Assembly: GCA_964023205.1 (NCBI GenBank)
Contig: OZ026850.1
Location: 1,324,368-1,388,367 of the forward strand
Direction of reading: 5' to 3'
Source of the DNA: Lutraria lutraria
Taxonomy: Eukaryota; Mollusca; Bivalvia; Venerida; Mactridae
Length of the DNA stretch: 64,000 nucleotides
Shown here: one piece after another, positions 23,830 through 35,660 of the stretch
Numbering within the stretch: position 1 is the first letter of the stretch
Layout of the letters: the number at the start of each line of letters is the position of its first letter
The notes under the pieces: generated by a model
Databases searched by the model: none
What the model saw: the letters and a program-made list of their open reading frames with translations, nothing else
What the model was told of the DNA's origin: nothing
Program-made: the position numbers and the translations under genes

Positions 23830-25127
23830 AAGAAATATATATTACTTGAGCTGTAAAAATATTTACATTATGCCTTCCATTAGGCATATCTCATAAAATA
23901 GTTGTCAGAAGCCTTTTCTTATTTTTTGTAACATGATTAAAAAATACTGTGCTGTATTTCTATATATACTTTGTGATAAAAAAATTGGAACGTTTTTATT
24001 GCAAGTAAAAGTCAGTTTCACATCTGTCTAGGTAAAATAAGACCTACTTCAATTTTAACATCCAAAAAGCTAATGGGGCTTTAACAATAGTGAAAACCAT
24101 TTTTTTATTTATGTTATTTTTTTATAATATCAACAAATTTGGTTATAAATATCGATTTTGCTTTTATACGGAAGTAAAGTAAAATATTTCACATATTCTA
24201 ATATTTTCATCCATGTTGTAATATGTTTTAGTCTTCAACCTCAATTATCCTAAAACTTGATTCAACGCGTCCAATGTTTATTACCCTGTATAATATATCA
24301 TGCTGTGGCTGTATATACATAGATACCTAATCAGCAGATATGATCTTCGCCAAATGATCGTTGTTTCCGTTAACGTACGTAAATGTCCGAGCTTTGACGA
24401 ACGACTGACGAATTGAACTTAACAAAATCTAAGGGGTAGTTTTAAAAATCATCAAAAGGGTCGAAGAAGATATTATTTGATTGTTTTCATATTTTACACG
24501 GTGAAAGAAATTAAATTTTCAAAACGAATGCAATGAGTACAAATTAGATCACATTTCCCCCCAAAAAGTTATGATGCTGAAAACATCAAATTTTCATTGA
24601 AAAATCTACCAATTTTACGCTTTTTACATTGAATATAGAGGGAATCGATAGGTGTCTTTTTCAAACGCAAAAGGGTCGAAGAAAGAATTAATTCAAAATA
24701 ATAAAAAATACACCATTAGAAAGATAAAAGATTAATTAAACTTTTGTGATGAGTACAAATTTCGTATTTTAAATAGAATAAAAGTTATGACGATTATAGT
24801 GAAAACCCCCTTTTTTGTTTAATGTAATTTTTTTATCGATTTTCATAATCAGCATGTCCGCGAAAGTTGGGTATGCCAAACTATTTTATCTTTCATCGAT
24901 TGTGGGACAAGTTATACCAACTTTTTTCTTCCTGAACTTTATTAAATGTGTCTAATCGACTTATCTCCTTACATACCAGTTTTGTTTAAAATTACTAGAA
25001 CATTGTTTAGATTAGCTAAACACTGACATCATGCATTCTTTATTTGTTTGGCAAAGGCTTTAATCATTTGATATGCTATAAAATTATTGTTCATCCACTG
25101 TACAAATGTTTCAAACATAAAGACAAA
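23830..25127. other. AT-rich intergenic DNA with a diverged internal duplication
   Basis: No gene was seen. Two stretches, about 24460-24610 and 24665-24830, share the order AGGGTCGAAGAA, ATGAGTACAAATT, AAAGTTATGA and GAAAAC, so they look like an old tandem duplication of about 200 bp. Confidence 0.5.
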
Positions 25128-25855
25128 CTGTACATAAATACCTAGAGCACATAAAGTCTAACTGTACATAAAAACCTAGAGCACATAAAGCCTCAATGTA
25201 CATAAAGACCTAGAGCACATAAAGTCTAACTGAACATAAAAACCTAGAGCACATCAAGTCTAACTGTACATAAAGTCTAACTGTACATAAAAACCTAGAG
25301 CACATAAAGTCTAACTGTACATAAAGACTAACTGTACATAAAGACAAACTGTACATAAAGACAACTGTACATAAAGACTAACTGTACATAAAGACTAACT
25401 GTACATAAAGACTAACTGTACATAAAGACAACTGTACATAAAGACTAACTGTACATAAAGACTAACTGTACATAAAGACTTACTGTACATAAAGACTAAC
25501 TGTACATAAAGACCAACTGTACATAAAGACTAACTCTACATAAAAACTAACTCTACATAAAGACTGTACATATATACAACTGACATAAAACAACTGTACA
25601 TAAAGACAATTGGATATAAAGACTAACTGTACATAAAGACTTACTGTACATAAGGACTAACTGTACATAAAGACCAACTGTACATAAAAACTAACTCTAC
25701 ATAAAGACTGTGCATATATACAACTGTTCATAGAGACTAACTGTACATATATACAACTGACATAAAACAACTGTACATAAAGACTAACTGTATATAAAGA
25801 CAACTGTTCATAAAGACAACTGTACATAAAGACTTGTACATGTAGGACAAACACT
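25128..25855. repeat. Minisatellite of 16-17-bp units
   Basis: Units are variants of ACTGTACATAAAGACTA. The first 180 bp are built of longer composite units that add CCTAGAGCACATAAAGTCTA; later units are simple, and 25540-25800 contains deletions (CTGTACATATATACAACTGA) that also repeat. Transition units at the right edge (ACTTGTACATGTAGGACAAACACTTAAT) carry the core of the 28-bp array found at 11032-19622. Open frames across it (YVQLFYVSCIY-like) are repeat artefacts. Confidence 0.92.
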
Positions 25856-26010
25856 TAATACATGTACAACCCTCAATCGTTATATATTTCATTATCAAAT
25901 GGTCACATTAATTCGTGAACTGATATAACTTTCAACGAATCATGCAAAGTACAAAATAAATTATTCTTTCAAAAACAATATTCGTTTTAAAATCATACAT
26001 GTTGCATAGT
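25856..26010. other. 3' flank homologous to that of the 28-bp array
   Basis: CAACCCTCAATCGTTATATA, then ATTATCAAATGGTCACATTA, ATTCGTGAACTGATATAACT and AACGAATCATG parallel 19620-19720 in order and spacing. This suggests the two arrays are internal parts of related repeats. Confidence 0.6.
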
Positions 26011-26519
26011 ACAAAGAATCAATTAATTATTCAGGTAAACAATTATAAAACCTGTATTTAGAGACTACTCTTAGAACGAAGCATTCTGATTGGTCAGTTT
26101 GTCACAACCAATCGGATGCTTTAGTTTTATGACGTAATACATTATTATAAGTAATCAATAATTTGACAATAATTTTCATTTTGTTCACTTTCAATCTATG
26201 GAGTTTTATATATTGATAGGACAAAAAATAACTTGTAACAAACCACAAAAACAAGGAAGTAGTTTCATGTTTGTAGAAATACAAATAAAATAATATCTGT
26301 TATGTAACCAATAAGCGACTTCAAGATTATTCTCTTAATTAATCAACCTCACATTCACCGCAACTAGAAGGTTATTAAGGAAAGGTATCAGACAGTATTT
26401 AGAGATAGTTCAGTAAATAAAACAGGACATACATGTAACTATTGCCTCAATAATTATACTCGCAAGATTATGTTGTCAAAGTTTTACTGACAAATAAAGA
26501 GTGAAGATTATATAAACAA
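26011..26519. other. AT-rich sequence with one CCAAT-bearing hairpin
   Basis: No gene was seen. An imperfect inverted repeat lies at 26079-26121 (AAGCATTCTGATTGGT ... ACCAATCGGATGCTT), which puts an inverted CCAAT motif in each arm. Confidence 0.45.
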
Positions 26520-26745
26520 CACGGATCCGTACCGGACCGTGAAAACAGTCCGGTTCATTGTCAGAATGAAATATCAGTCCGGATCACCGTTGTTACATGC
26601 AAACAGTCCGGTTCATTGTCAGGACCATATACATTGTATTATCTCGTCCGGAACGCCGTTTTTACATGCAATCGGTCCGGTTCATCCATTTTACATGCAA
26701 TCAGTCCGGTTCACCGTTGTTACATGCAAAAAGTCATGTTCATCT
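26520..26745. repeat. Degenerate tandem repeat with CAGTCCGGTTCA core
   Basis: About seven copies of a unit of roughly 30 bp combining CAGTCCGGTTCA, CCGTTGTTACATGCAA and variants (near 26547, 26577, 26608, 26650, 26675, 26702 and 26732). The GC content is higher than in the surroundings. Short open frames here are by-products. Confidence 0.75.
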
Positions 26746-26749
26746 AATG

Positions 26750-27280
26750 TTAATCAAATAAGCGGAAACTTGTTGATATATATCCTGATTCAGTAAAACA
26801 ACATTTTATAAAAAAAGATAAAAACACCAACATGAATGAAAGACAGAGTGGTAAATAAAGAAACAACAACAAAATTTATAACAACAGCACAGAGAATAAA
26901 TATAAAAAGCTAAAATAGCAAAAAGGCAATAACAGATTTCTTAAGTGAGATGGATACAATCAGTGAATACATAAATATGCGAGATAATGAAATATAAATA
27001 GATATAAAAATATGTAGAAGTGCATAACAATGTCACATATACAATGTCGGAATACAGTACGCCGTACTTCCCATTAGGTACACACTTAAAAACATAGGGA
27101 AGTATAAATAGACCGATAATGTTCTAAAAGCTACAGTTGAACACGGTTATGTGAGGCCCCGGGATCTGAAAAATAACATTATCCGAATGTTCACTCCATC
27201 CGAGTTTACTATAAGCGTGTCGATAGTAGTGCACACCATTTACAAAACATTCAGAACTTTCGAAGACAAACCATGGAGTC
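26750..27280. other. AT-rich sequence, no gene seen
   Basis: A-rich plus strand (AAATATAAAT-type runs) without recognisable coding or repeat structure, up to the hairpin cluster at 27284. Confidence 0.5.
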
Positions 27281-27283
27281 AAG

Positions 27284-27580
27284 TAAACTGGTTCCCATTG
27301 ACTCTGTCTGTAACTTTGGCTCACTGTAACATGGAATGGGAACCAGTTTAAGGAATACTGCTTTCGATATGCGCCCCAGTTTTATAAACTGGTTCCCGTT
27401 GATTGTGCCTGATACATTTGGTGCATTGTTACATGGATCGGGAACCAGTTTACCCGGTTTTATAAAGGTCCGGGCTCTTGGGCTCTATATAAAGACACGT
27501 ACTATACCAAAACCGGTTCCCGTCGACGCTGTCGGTACAAAACTTTTGGCGCACTGTATAATGGAACGGGAACCAGTTTA
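27284..27580. repeat. Three successive hairpins with AAACTGGTTCCC arms
   Basis: Three imperfect palindromes lie at 27284-27350, 27385-27452 and 27509-27580. Each begins TAAACTGGTTCCC (the third AAAACCGGTTCCC), has a 40-48-bp loop that shares GCACTGTAACATGGA-like sequence, and ends GGGAACCAGTTTA. Arms are 12-14 bp. The loops have diverged more than the arms, so the arms may be under constraint or the cluster may be built from solo MITE copies. Confidence 0.8.
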
Positions 27581-27804
27581 TACCGTACCCAGTGATATTG
27601 ACAACATAGTCGTCCACATGCTTGTGATATTTATATATTCTTTTTTTAAAGCTCGATATTGCAATACACAGGACGTAATATAATCAAAATTATATATTCC
27701 ACAATAGTGAAGTAATAATATAGCAACAATTATCAAAACAATAAAATATTGGATACAAAAGTCAATAATCATTAATAACACATTGTAAAACATCGATGCA
27801 TGGA

Positions 27805-28800
27805 TACAATTGAGCGTTACAATTATGTTTGATTGCATTTTAATAGGCGTGATAGTGTTTTAAACAGTCTATATGTAGTTGTGAATAAGGATATAGCAGG
27901 TGACATATCACAATACATCACGTGACCACAAAATAAGGCACAATGCTCGTACATATCCAGTGAAATATAGCACACTTATCACGTGACATATCACACACAT
28001 AGCACGTGACAATATCATATACATTGTACGTATAACATGATTACAATATGAGGCACAATACGGCGAGAAGCACGGAACGACTTGGTACAAATCGCAATAA
28101 ATATTTTACGTGACAAATAAACACTCTCATACGTTGATAACATTGCTGGTTTTAGAAATAGTCATTCGACATAAGTGTATTTAGATTTTTTCTTTCTGAA
28201 TTATCTGGGATATACGGTGGCATAAAGGGGACATTGGAAATATTTTACCGCGCACGCACGCGATAGCTGCTACGTGCGCTCGTGATAGCTACTTCAAATT
28301 AGCGATTCCCCGTCCATTATCAAAATGGCAGAGCTGACACGTATTCTTATTGGTCAGCTATCACGTGCGCACACAATAATAACGTTCGCACGCAATATCT
28401 ATCACGTACGCACGTGGTAATTATCACGTGCACACTCCGTAGCTACTACGTGCGCACCCGGTAAATACAATATTTCCTATGTCCCCTTTATGCCACCGTA
28501 AATTGAGCATTACAGTTATGTTTTATTGCATTGTAATAGGCGTGATAGTGTTTTAAACACTTAAGTTGTAAATAATGACAAAGCATTGACAGTCACACAC
28601 ATAGCACGTGATATATCGCACACATATCACGTGACATATCACGTACATATCACATGACCACAATATAAGGCTCAATACGGTGCGAAGCACGGAACGACTT
28701 GGTACAATTCGTAATTAATATTTTACGTGACGCAATGAACACTGTCATGTGTTAATAACGTTTACTGATTTCAGAAATAGTAAGTCAACATCAAAGTAGT
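27805..28800. repeat. Direct duplication of about 350 bp on both sides of a MITE
   Basis: Left copy 27805-28175 and right copy 28503-28800 share TTGATTGCATTTTAATAGGC versus TTTATTGCATTGTAATAGGC, CGTGATAGTGTTTTAAACA, GCGAGAAGCACGGAACGACT and TTACGTGAC-type sequence in the same order. Both copies contain several CACGTGA motifs with ACATATCAC spacing (27905-28010 and 28600-28670). No gene was seen. Confidence 0.85.
28213..28500. mobile_element. MITE with TACGGTGGCATAAAGGGGAC termini
   Basis: The left end TACGGTGGCATAAAGGGGAC and the inverted right end GTCCCCTTTATGCCACCGTA match perfectly over 20 bp, and the inverted similarity continues imperfectly (GGAAATATT ... AATATTTCC, ACCGCGCACG ... CGTGCGCACCCGGT). 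If the outer TA at each end is the target duplication, the insertion is mariner-like. The interior is packed with short palindromic blocks such as TATCACGTGCGCAC and GCTACTACGTGCGC, unlike the AT-rich surroundings. Confidence 0.88.
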
Positions 28801-28970
28801 TAAGAAATTCCCTAATTGAAACATCTTGGATAAACCACTTTCATGATATTTATTTTATCCAATCTATTAAGCTATTAAGCCTGAGTTAGGATGATGTACA
28901 ATTTCGAACTAATCATATATGGTGCCTAGTCCCTTTCAGCTTTGAATTAAGATGTATATGGTTATATCAT

Positions 28971-29188
28971 ACCCTACATCAATCAAATAGAATCAACCCT
29001 AAATGTTAACGAATTCACCATAAATCTGAGCACTATCATACAAGCACATTGAACTTCAAATAGCCACACAACAACTTATCTAGGCAATGCCTTCATGGTT
29101 AACTTTCCTGTCAACTATTAATAGATTCAGTCATCACCATTAGCCAATCAAATGGCCAGGATTAGCCAAACTAGTAATAGACACTACA
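28971..29188 (-). repeat. Inverted, diverged copy of 8045-8158
   Basis: On the minus strand it contains GATTGATGTAGGGTATGATA, GTTAACATTTAGGG, TTTGAAGTTCAATGTG and GTCTATTACTAGTTTGG in the same order as 8158-8045, with about 95 bp inserted between the last two. It shows that part of the duplicated upstream region is itself a dispersed repeat. Confidence 0.75.
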
Positions 29189-29189
29189 G

Positions 29190-31485
29190 TAAGTACTCTC
29201 AAACAGCTATAATATCTTAATCTTTTTGTAAGTCGTCTAATTTTAAAACAGAGAAATTTTTTTCGTTCAGCAAAAAAATCAAATAACCAAAAAATAATTT
29301 CAAAAATGTTATTCCCTTTGATATGCGGAAATTCAAAAACAAATATGTACCGCTATTAAAACCTTTATTTTATTTTATTTTCATAGATGATTTCTTCGTT
29401 CAACATGTCTTGTATATTTATAAAACATGTACGAGTACATGTACTGGGTTTCCTTTTCTTCATATATAATACTGGGTTTCCAATTCTATTTTTAGATTAG
29501 GATTTCCATCTATGTTACTAAATTAAACGTGACGTTACTCAGCGTGCATCCGGCCGTATCTCAGTACATTATTCACCATATACAAACTTTATAACGTGAT
29601 CCAAAAGTGGTAATCAGAGAGTTTCCCAGCCATTATGTGTACATTTGTGTACATCTAGATTAACAGTATAAACTTAGGCTAATGTTGTCCAGTAATGATT
29701 GTGTTTTATTGTTTAGTTTCCAACTGTAAAGCTTCAAGTTTTTCAACCCATGGATAAATTTCATTAATTAGGCTCTATCAGAGACATAGATAAGAAGAGA
29801 TAAGCACCTATGTAATATTACCTATGACTATTACTTTCCCCCCAAATTGCTGATTTTGTAGCAAATAAAACTTGTTACCTACTGATACTTTACTTTTCCT
29901 GAAAGTCTATTATTTAAATTATTGCTGCTGAGCTTTTTCAAATATCTTTTATTGCACCCCTGTTTATACTACATTGTAGCTACTTGTGCCATTTATCAAA
30001 AACAAGAAATGTCTTTAAAAAAGATAATCAGCGCATATACAGAACACAATTAATGCCACATATATATAGCTGTATTGTTTTCGGACCTTGACGAAGTCAA
30101 GCATGACGACACTTTGCAAGTTTTTAACCAATGACAAACTTCCTTCTTCAGCTGAAAATTTCATTGGTTCAAATGTATGTCAAACTCACTTTTAATACAG
30201 CTGGGCTGAAGAAATATCTTGCGGTACCATTTTTTTCAGACCGAATACATTCTAGTGGGTATATCTCAAAATTAACTGAGAAAACGTAACCAAATATCAT
30301 ATCCTGCAGAGATCAACTGTTTAAACTTTCAGAAAATGTATAATTTACGTATGTTATTTGGTTTTTGAGTTTTCCTGCTCTCCGTTATATATGTCTCTTG
30401 GTCTATGAAATTATTTCATTATCGTGATATAATTTCAGAACACACAATTATGGCACTTGATTTAAAACGAAAACAATACCCAAATGTGCAGGATACTCAA
30501 GTAATACCATATCATCGAATTCATGTTGAGACTTTCATATCTTCGATCATAGAATACCCATTAAATATGTAGTGTTGCAAACAAAATCGGGGGGAGGGGT
30601 GGGTCTAACTGTTGCCAGTTGTCAAATTGCTAGGACTCACATATTGCTTGAGCACCTATGATTTCTTGTATTGAAGCTATCACCTTAGGGACCCTTTACT
30701 TTTTGGTACGACCCTCATATGAAAAGCATTTCACGGGTTCTTGTTCACATAAAGTTCTATCTGTCTGCAGTGATATCACGTGATAGGTCTGTCGATATGG
30801 TGTATAGAGGCAGCACAGTAGCATTGTTTCGTTGTATCATTGAAATCATACGCTGTGAAGGTTTGATGTATACTTTAAATAGCAGACGATAAGGTTTCGG
30901 TTTGGAGTTGTGTGTTTAATTATAGTATATTTTATAGTATATATGATCAGAAACAACAAGTATGTACAGGATATAAATTTATTTTACACATATTTACAAC
31001 ACATAAGACATACGATAATAGTTCATAGATACATGCAATATTTTTCATATGTCTAATTCGCACGTAATAACCGATTTTATACTTGAAACATTTGAGCTTA
31101 TCAGATCTCTTGCGAGTAGTAGGTGGATAATCGAATTTCTTCCTTGTTTTCTTTTACATCTTCAAAACGTCCGGTTTTCTGAGAATTCCGAGTATTTTGA
31201 TCAATTCCAAAAAATGGACTTGAACAATCATCCGATTTGCAAAGAATTCCGGTTTCAGTGAGTCCGTGTTTCGGGGGTTTTATTGTGTTTTATGCAATTA
31301 AACCTCAATTACCCAACACTTTAAAATGTCATTGTAACAACCACTTATTAACGGTTTGAAGTTCAATATATTCCCTCTATACACGTACTTCACCTTGGCA
31401 ATAAGATTATCTCAATAATGTTGTTGTTTGTAACCAAAAGGTGATCATAATAATAATATAAAGGTTCAATTGTGTATATAAATAC
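29190..31485. other. Long AT-rich stretch, no gene seen
   Basis: 2.3 kb without a supported exon. It holds short homopolymer runs, ordinary AT-rich sequence, and an isolated GGGGGGAGGGGTGGG-like stretch near 30590. Open frames of up to 70 codons near 31049-31261 show no domain or splice context. Confidence 0.5.
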
Positions 31486-31642
31486 CTGATTGTTATCATG
31501 AGACGTTCAGAGTCATCAATCTTCAACCATTCCATCTGTTGTACATTCTTCTTCCACTGAAATTTCTCATTGTTTAACATTACAATTGTTTGAGTCAACT
31601 TTGAACACAAATCTTCATTGAGCATCAAACATGATTCCAACC
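31486..31642 (-). CDS. Possible orphan internal exon, unrecognised
   Basis: 157 bp lie between a good acceptor (TTATTTTTACAG, at 31643-31644) and a GTATTT donor (31485). The frame across it encodes GLESCLMLNEDLCSKLTQTI and then KFQWKKNVQQMEWLKIDDSE, an amphipathic, helix-prone segment with codon use like the NLR exons. It starts in phase 1 and ends in phase 2. No neighbouring exon was found, and the complete NLR gene upstream already has its stop codon at 35926. It may be a relic of a lost paralog, part of a gene whose other exons I missed, or chance. Confidence 0.3.
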
Positions 31643-32039
31643 CTGTAAAAATAATATCGTTCTCTAAGAACAAATGGACTAAAACTTAAAAGAACACACA
31701 CCTGTTAGTATTGGCCATATCTGTCAACAGAGGTGAATTATGAATTAAGGTCACCTGTAAACTATATTCATCCATAAGACTTAGCATAAATTGAAGTCAC
31801 CTTGAACACAGTTCACTTATGCACATAGGCCTCTCTTTTTAACGATATATCGATATTTTATACTAAATGAACCTTGGAATAAAGTCCAACGTTATATATA
31901 AAGGCCATATCACGACTCACCTCTTCGTGTTTGTTATATACATAACAGTGTTTGATAATTCACATTAATTTCATTTAAAAAAAAACGCTTTTTAGGACTT
32001 TAAAAGTATTTGTTCAAACAAACGTTGTCTGGTTAAGAG
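31643..32039. other. Intergenic, no gene seen
   Basis: AT-rich DNA. Near 31750-31800 isolated AAGGTCACCTGTAA and GAAGTCACCTTGAA-like words foreshadow the GTCACC minisatellite that starts at about 32040. Confidence 0.45.
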
Positions 32040-32714
32040 ACTACCGAAGTCACCTGACCATGACCATGAAGTCACCTAACCATGAATTCACCTGACTATG
32101 AAGTTACCTAAAGTCACCTGACCTTGAAGTCACCTGACCATGAAGTTACCTAAAGTCACCTGACCTTGAAGTCACCTGACCATGAAGTTACCTAACCTTG
32201 AAGTCACCTGACCATGAAGTTACCTGAAGTCACATGGCCATGAGTCATCTGACCATGAAGTTACCGAACCATGAAGTCACCTGACCATGAAGTCACCTGA
32301 CCATGAAGTTACCTGACCATGAAGTAACCTGACCATAAAGACACCTGACCATGAAGTTACCCGAAGTCACCTGACCATGAAGTCACATGGCCATGAAGTA
32401 ACCTGACCATAAAGACACCTGACCATGAAGTAACCTGACCAAGAAGTCACCTGACCATGAAGTCACATGCCCATGAAGTAACCTGACCATAAAGTCACCT
32501 GACCAAGAAGTCACCTGACCATGAAGTCACATGCCCATGAAGTAACCTGACCATAAAGTCACCTGACCAAGAAGTCACCTGACAATGAAGTCACATGGCC
32601 ATGAAGTTACCTGACCATAAAGTCACCTGACCAAGAAGTCACCTGACCATGAAGTCACATGCCCATGAAGTAACCTGACTATGAAGTCACCTGACCATGA
32701 AGTCACCTGACCAC
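32040..32714. repeat. 16-bp minisatellite, AAGTCACCTGACCATG
   Basis: About 40 units of AAGTCACCTGACCATG and variants (AAGTTACCTGACCATG, AAGTAACCTGACCATA, AAGTCACATGCCCATG) run across 675 bp. Longer composite units of about 65 bp repeat within 32400-32690. A separate patch of the same repeat lies at 33887-33947. Confidence 0.95.
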
Positions 32715-33313
32715 AAAATAGGAAAACATAAATTATAATATTGTTCATTATCAATTATGAAATTCAACTTCAGTACAGTTATTAAAATAATGAAAACATA
32801 AATTATTGTTAATTCTCAAATTCCACGTGTGTTTCTAAACACGCTTAAATCTCTGGTTCAGTCCAAGAGTAGCCCCCAAATGAGTGTCCAGCAAAAGGAC
32901 CTTTGACGTGTCCATTCGTCCCTTCAGCAAGAAAAGCAAACATCAACAATTAATACACCAATTTGCCAAAGAAGGGGAGTAATCAAAGTCAACTGACAAT
33001 ACTAGATACTGCGGGTTGGTTCCCTTAATTTGTCATGCATTACTTAATCATAGCTGTAGTGGGAGAGCCCTGGAAAAGAAAAAATGTACATGCATATTAA
33101 GAACCTTCAACATAAGTACTAACATGTTATAACCTTGATTATTCTACAAACCAATTTTTTCAGCATTTTCATCAAATGTAAACACATTTAATTCAACGAT
33201 AAGGATATCTAAGAGTGCAGGAAGTCAGCCTACAGAAAAGACTGTAATAATGATATTGTTAATATCATATTTTTCTTTCAAATTTCCGAACAGGACTGGA
33301 GTGTAATAATAAA
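32715..33313. other. Intergenic, no gene seen
   Basis: AT-rich DNA with two related AATAATGAAAACATAAATTAT-like patches (32725-32745 and 32785-32805) next to the minisatellite. No exon was supported. Confidence 0.45.
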
Positions 33314-33496
33314 TACAGTACTACCTCTCCAGAGCGGCCCTCTCTTGAGCAACAACCTCCTTTCAACACGCGCATTGTTTTTCTTACTGCATTATTCAAC
33401 TATTAATAATATAACCTCTCTAAAGCAACAACCTCCTTTCAACAATATAATTTTACTACTCCCAAAGGGTGTTGCTTTGGAAAGGTAGCACTGTTA
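33314..33496. mobile_element. MITE with TACAGTACTACCTCTCC ends
   Basis: The left end TACAGTACTACCTCTCCAGA and the inverted right end (CTTTGGAAAGGTAGCACTGT) form imperfect terminal inverted repeats. Inside are repeated words CTCTCCAGAGC, CCTCTCTAAAGCAACAACCT and CAACCTCCTTTCAACA. One end of the same family appears at 44801-44850 (CTCCCAAAGGTTGTTGCTTT). Confidence 0.65.
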
Positions 33497-34189
33497 GTTA
33501 CACTTTATTCTTTATCACACAACATTAAGACTGTCTTACCTTGAATTGTTTCAGACTAAAATGAAAGCCCAACAACTTTCGGATACTTCGACCATTGTTT
33601 ATATCCGAAATAAGATCTAGTAGACGTTAGTATTCTTTAGCTCTTTGATGTATGTAAACACACAATGAAAGATACTTAATTAGTTACGTAAGTTGCATCA
33701 TATTTTGTGTTTTAATGGCTTTCACGCTATTTCTAATGATTATTCAGTTATATATGGCGGCCGGTTCATTTCTAGGACTGTACCCTAACCAGTACTAACT
33801 TACCCTTCCATAAGGAGCTGGCAACTTCTACAGATATGGACTAAAATCAACATTTTTGGCCTATATCAAATCACTTATATTACCGGACCATAAAGTCACC
33901 TGACCATGAAGTTACCTAAAGTCACCTGACCATGAAGTCACCTGACTTATTTATTGACAATTTTATTAAATAACTATCTATTATCTGAATCAGTTTCATT
34001 TCAAATGTTTTAAAACCACAGGAATAGCAAAGACGGCCGCGTGCGTAGCCAATCAAATTGCTTAAAATGCGGGCTTTATATCTATCCGGGCCGGGAAGTG
34101 ATATAGATATTGGCCCGCTTATTGGAAATGCCACTGCAATATTATGCCAGGCAGTAAACAAGTTACAAGGCTGATAATAAATAGTAATT
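33497..34189. other. Intergenic with a small patch of GTCACC repeat
   Basis: No gene was seen. The segment 33887-33947 consists of four units of the 16-bp AAGTCACCTGACCATG repeat found at 32040-32714, so that family is dispersed locally. Confidence 0.55.
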
Positions 34190-35660
34190 TAATAATGTTT
34201 GTTAATTCATTCTTGTAATGTAATATAAATAATATTTTATGACAAGAAGCGATTATTCAAGAAAGTTATGTGTTTCCCTATGAATGATATAAAAACACAC
34301 ATTATTAAGTGAGTAATGCACTGAGAAATGTTCCCTACCTGTATGATTGTAAACACAATCAAACCTCTGAACAAAGGCCATCCTAGTGAAAGACGAAATG
34401 TGGTCTTTATAGATAGGTGGCCTTTATTCGGAGGTCATTTTGTTCTTGATTATTAAAACGGGTATTAAAAGAATGCTTTTATTCACAGGAGGGCCATTAT
34501 TCGGAGGTGGCCGCTAACACAGGTTTGACAGTACATCGTTGTACATTCTGAGAGCGTCAATTGTAAATGTAAGCTTGATAGTGAATGTGCGAGCTTGTGT
34601 CTGTCTGAATGAGGAGGTAATTATGATTTGATGATTGACTGACGTAATGAAATGTATGAATGTTTGTCTGTCGGAGTGTTAGTGACATAGAACAGTATTT
34701 GTGTGGTTTATAAATATTTCTTGTTCAGTTTGTGTTTTTTAGCTTTAAAATCTTCTGTGTACAGTTTTGTTCCGTCCTTTCATTTCTATCCACTTGTTTA
34801 CAGTTAGTTCTACAAACATTTATCATTCAATCTGTTTTGAAGAAGGTAACTTTCAGGGCCGTAGGAAGCGAAGGGGGATTAGTACCCAAATTTTGACTGC
34901 CATGGTAATTAAACGACCTAAATTTTTCGCCACGCCTATCCCCCCTCTGTTGTCAGGCAAAATTTAAAAATATCCCCCCAATCTATTTAGATTCCTACGG
35001 GCCTGACTTGGTATGAAAATATTTTAATGTTGATTTTGTATTTGTGTCAGCTAGGTTATCCAAGGGAGATAATGAATTCTGTATTAATTAATAAATACGA
35101 CTGAGTTCACGTTCTTCACCCAACAATCAATGTTTTTTAAGTATTTATGTTTTATAATCTGGTTCGTGTGAAGAGGTATTGGATCATCATGCAGATATCC
35201 AAACTTGTGGATAAAGCAAGATTTTAATGGAACGGACAGACATACATGTAGTTTTATAATATGTACATTAATGTAGAATTTATCTACAATTTACATCTCT
35301 GGATGTCTTGTTGTTTCTTGTTGACAGAACTCATACATTAAGTCATCTAGCAATATCTTGAGGTAAATTTCTGATTTGTCTCATAATAACAAGCAAGAAG
35401 AGATTATCAAAGATACATATTATTCTATTTTTCTGATTACGACATGAATATCTATAAATGTATATTCAGTGCACAAAAAAATCAGTGAATCATGTAAATA
35501 TTTACACAATAGTAAACTTTGAAGTACAAAAAACATAGAAAACAAATCAATGTGTCAAATGTTATCAATTAAACAAACACAATTTATGTTTCAAACTATA
35601 TATTCTGATTACATATGTCTTACAAAGTCTTTAATGAATGTTTTATAGTAAAACAAATGC
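34190..35660. repeat. Segment R, copy 2, adjoining the NLR 3' end
   Basis: Diverged counterpart of 20500-22130, collinear over most of its length. It ends about 260 bp downstream of the NLR stop codon, so it may have been copied together with NLR genes. No coding sequence was seen. Confidence 0.8.
34354..34533. mobile_element. Short MITE, second copy
   Basis: Counterpart of 20726-20906: ACAATCAAACCTCTGAACAA at the left and ACACAGGTTTGACAGTA at the right, with GTGGCCTTTATTCGGAGG-type interior sequence. Confidence 0.6.

Noticed and set aside
25657..25854. Tyr/Val-rich peptide (FMYSCLYEQLSLYTVS)
   Set aside because: Minus-strand reading of the ACTGTACATAAAG minisatellite.
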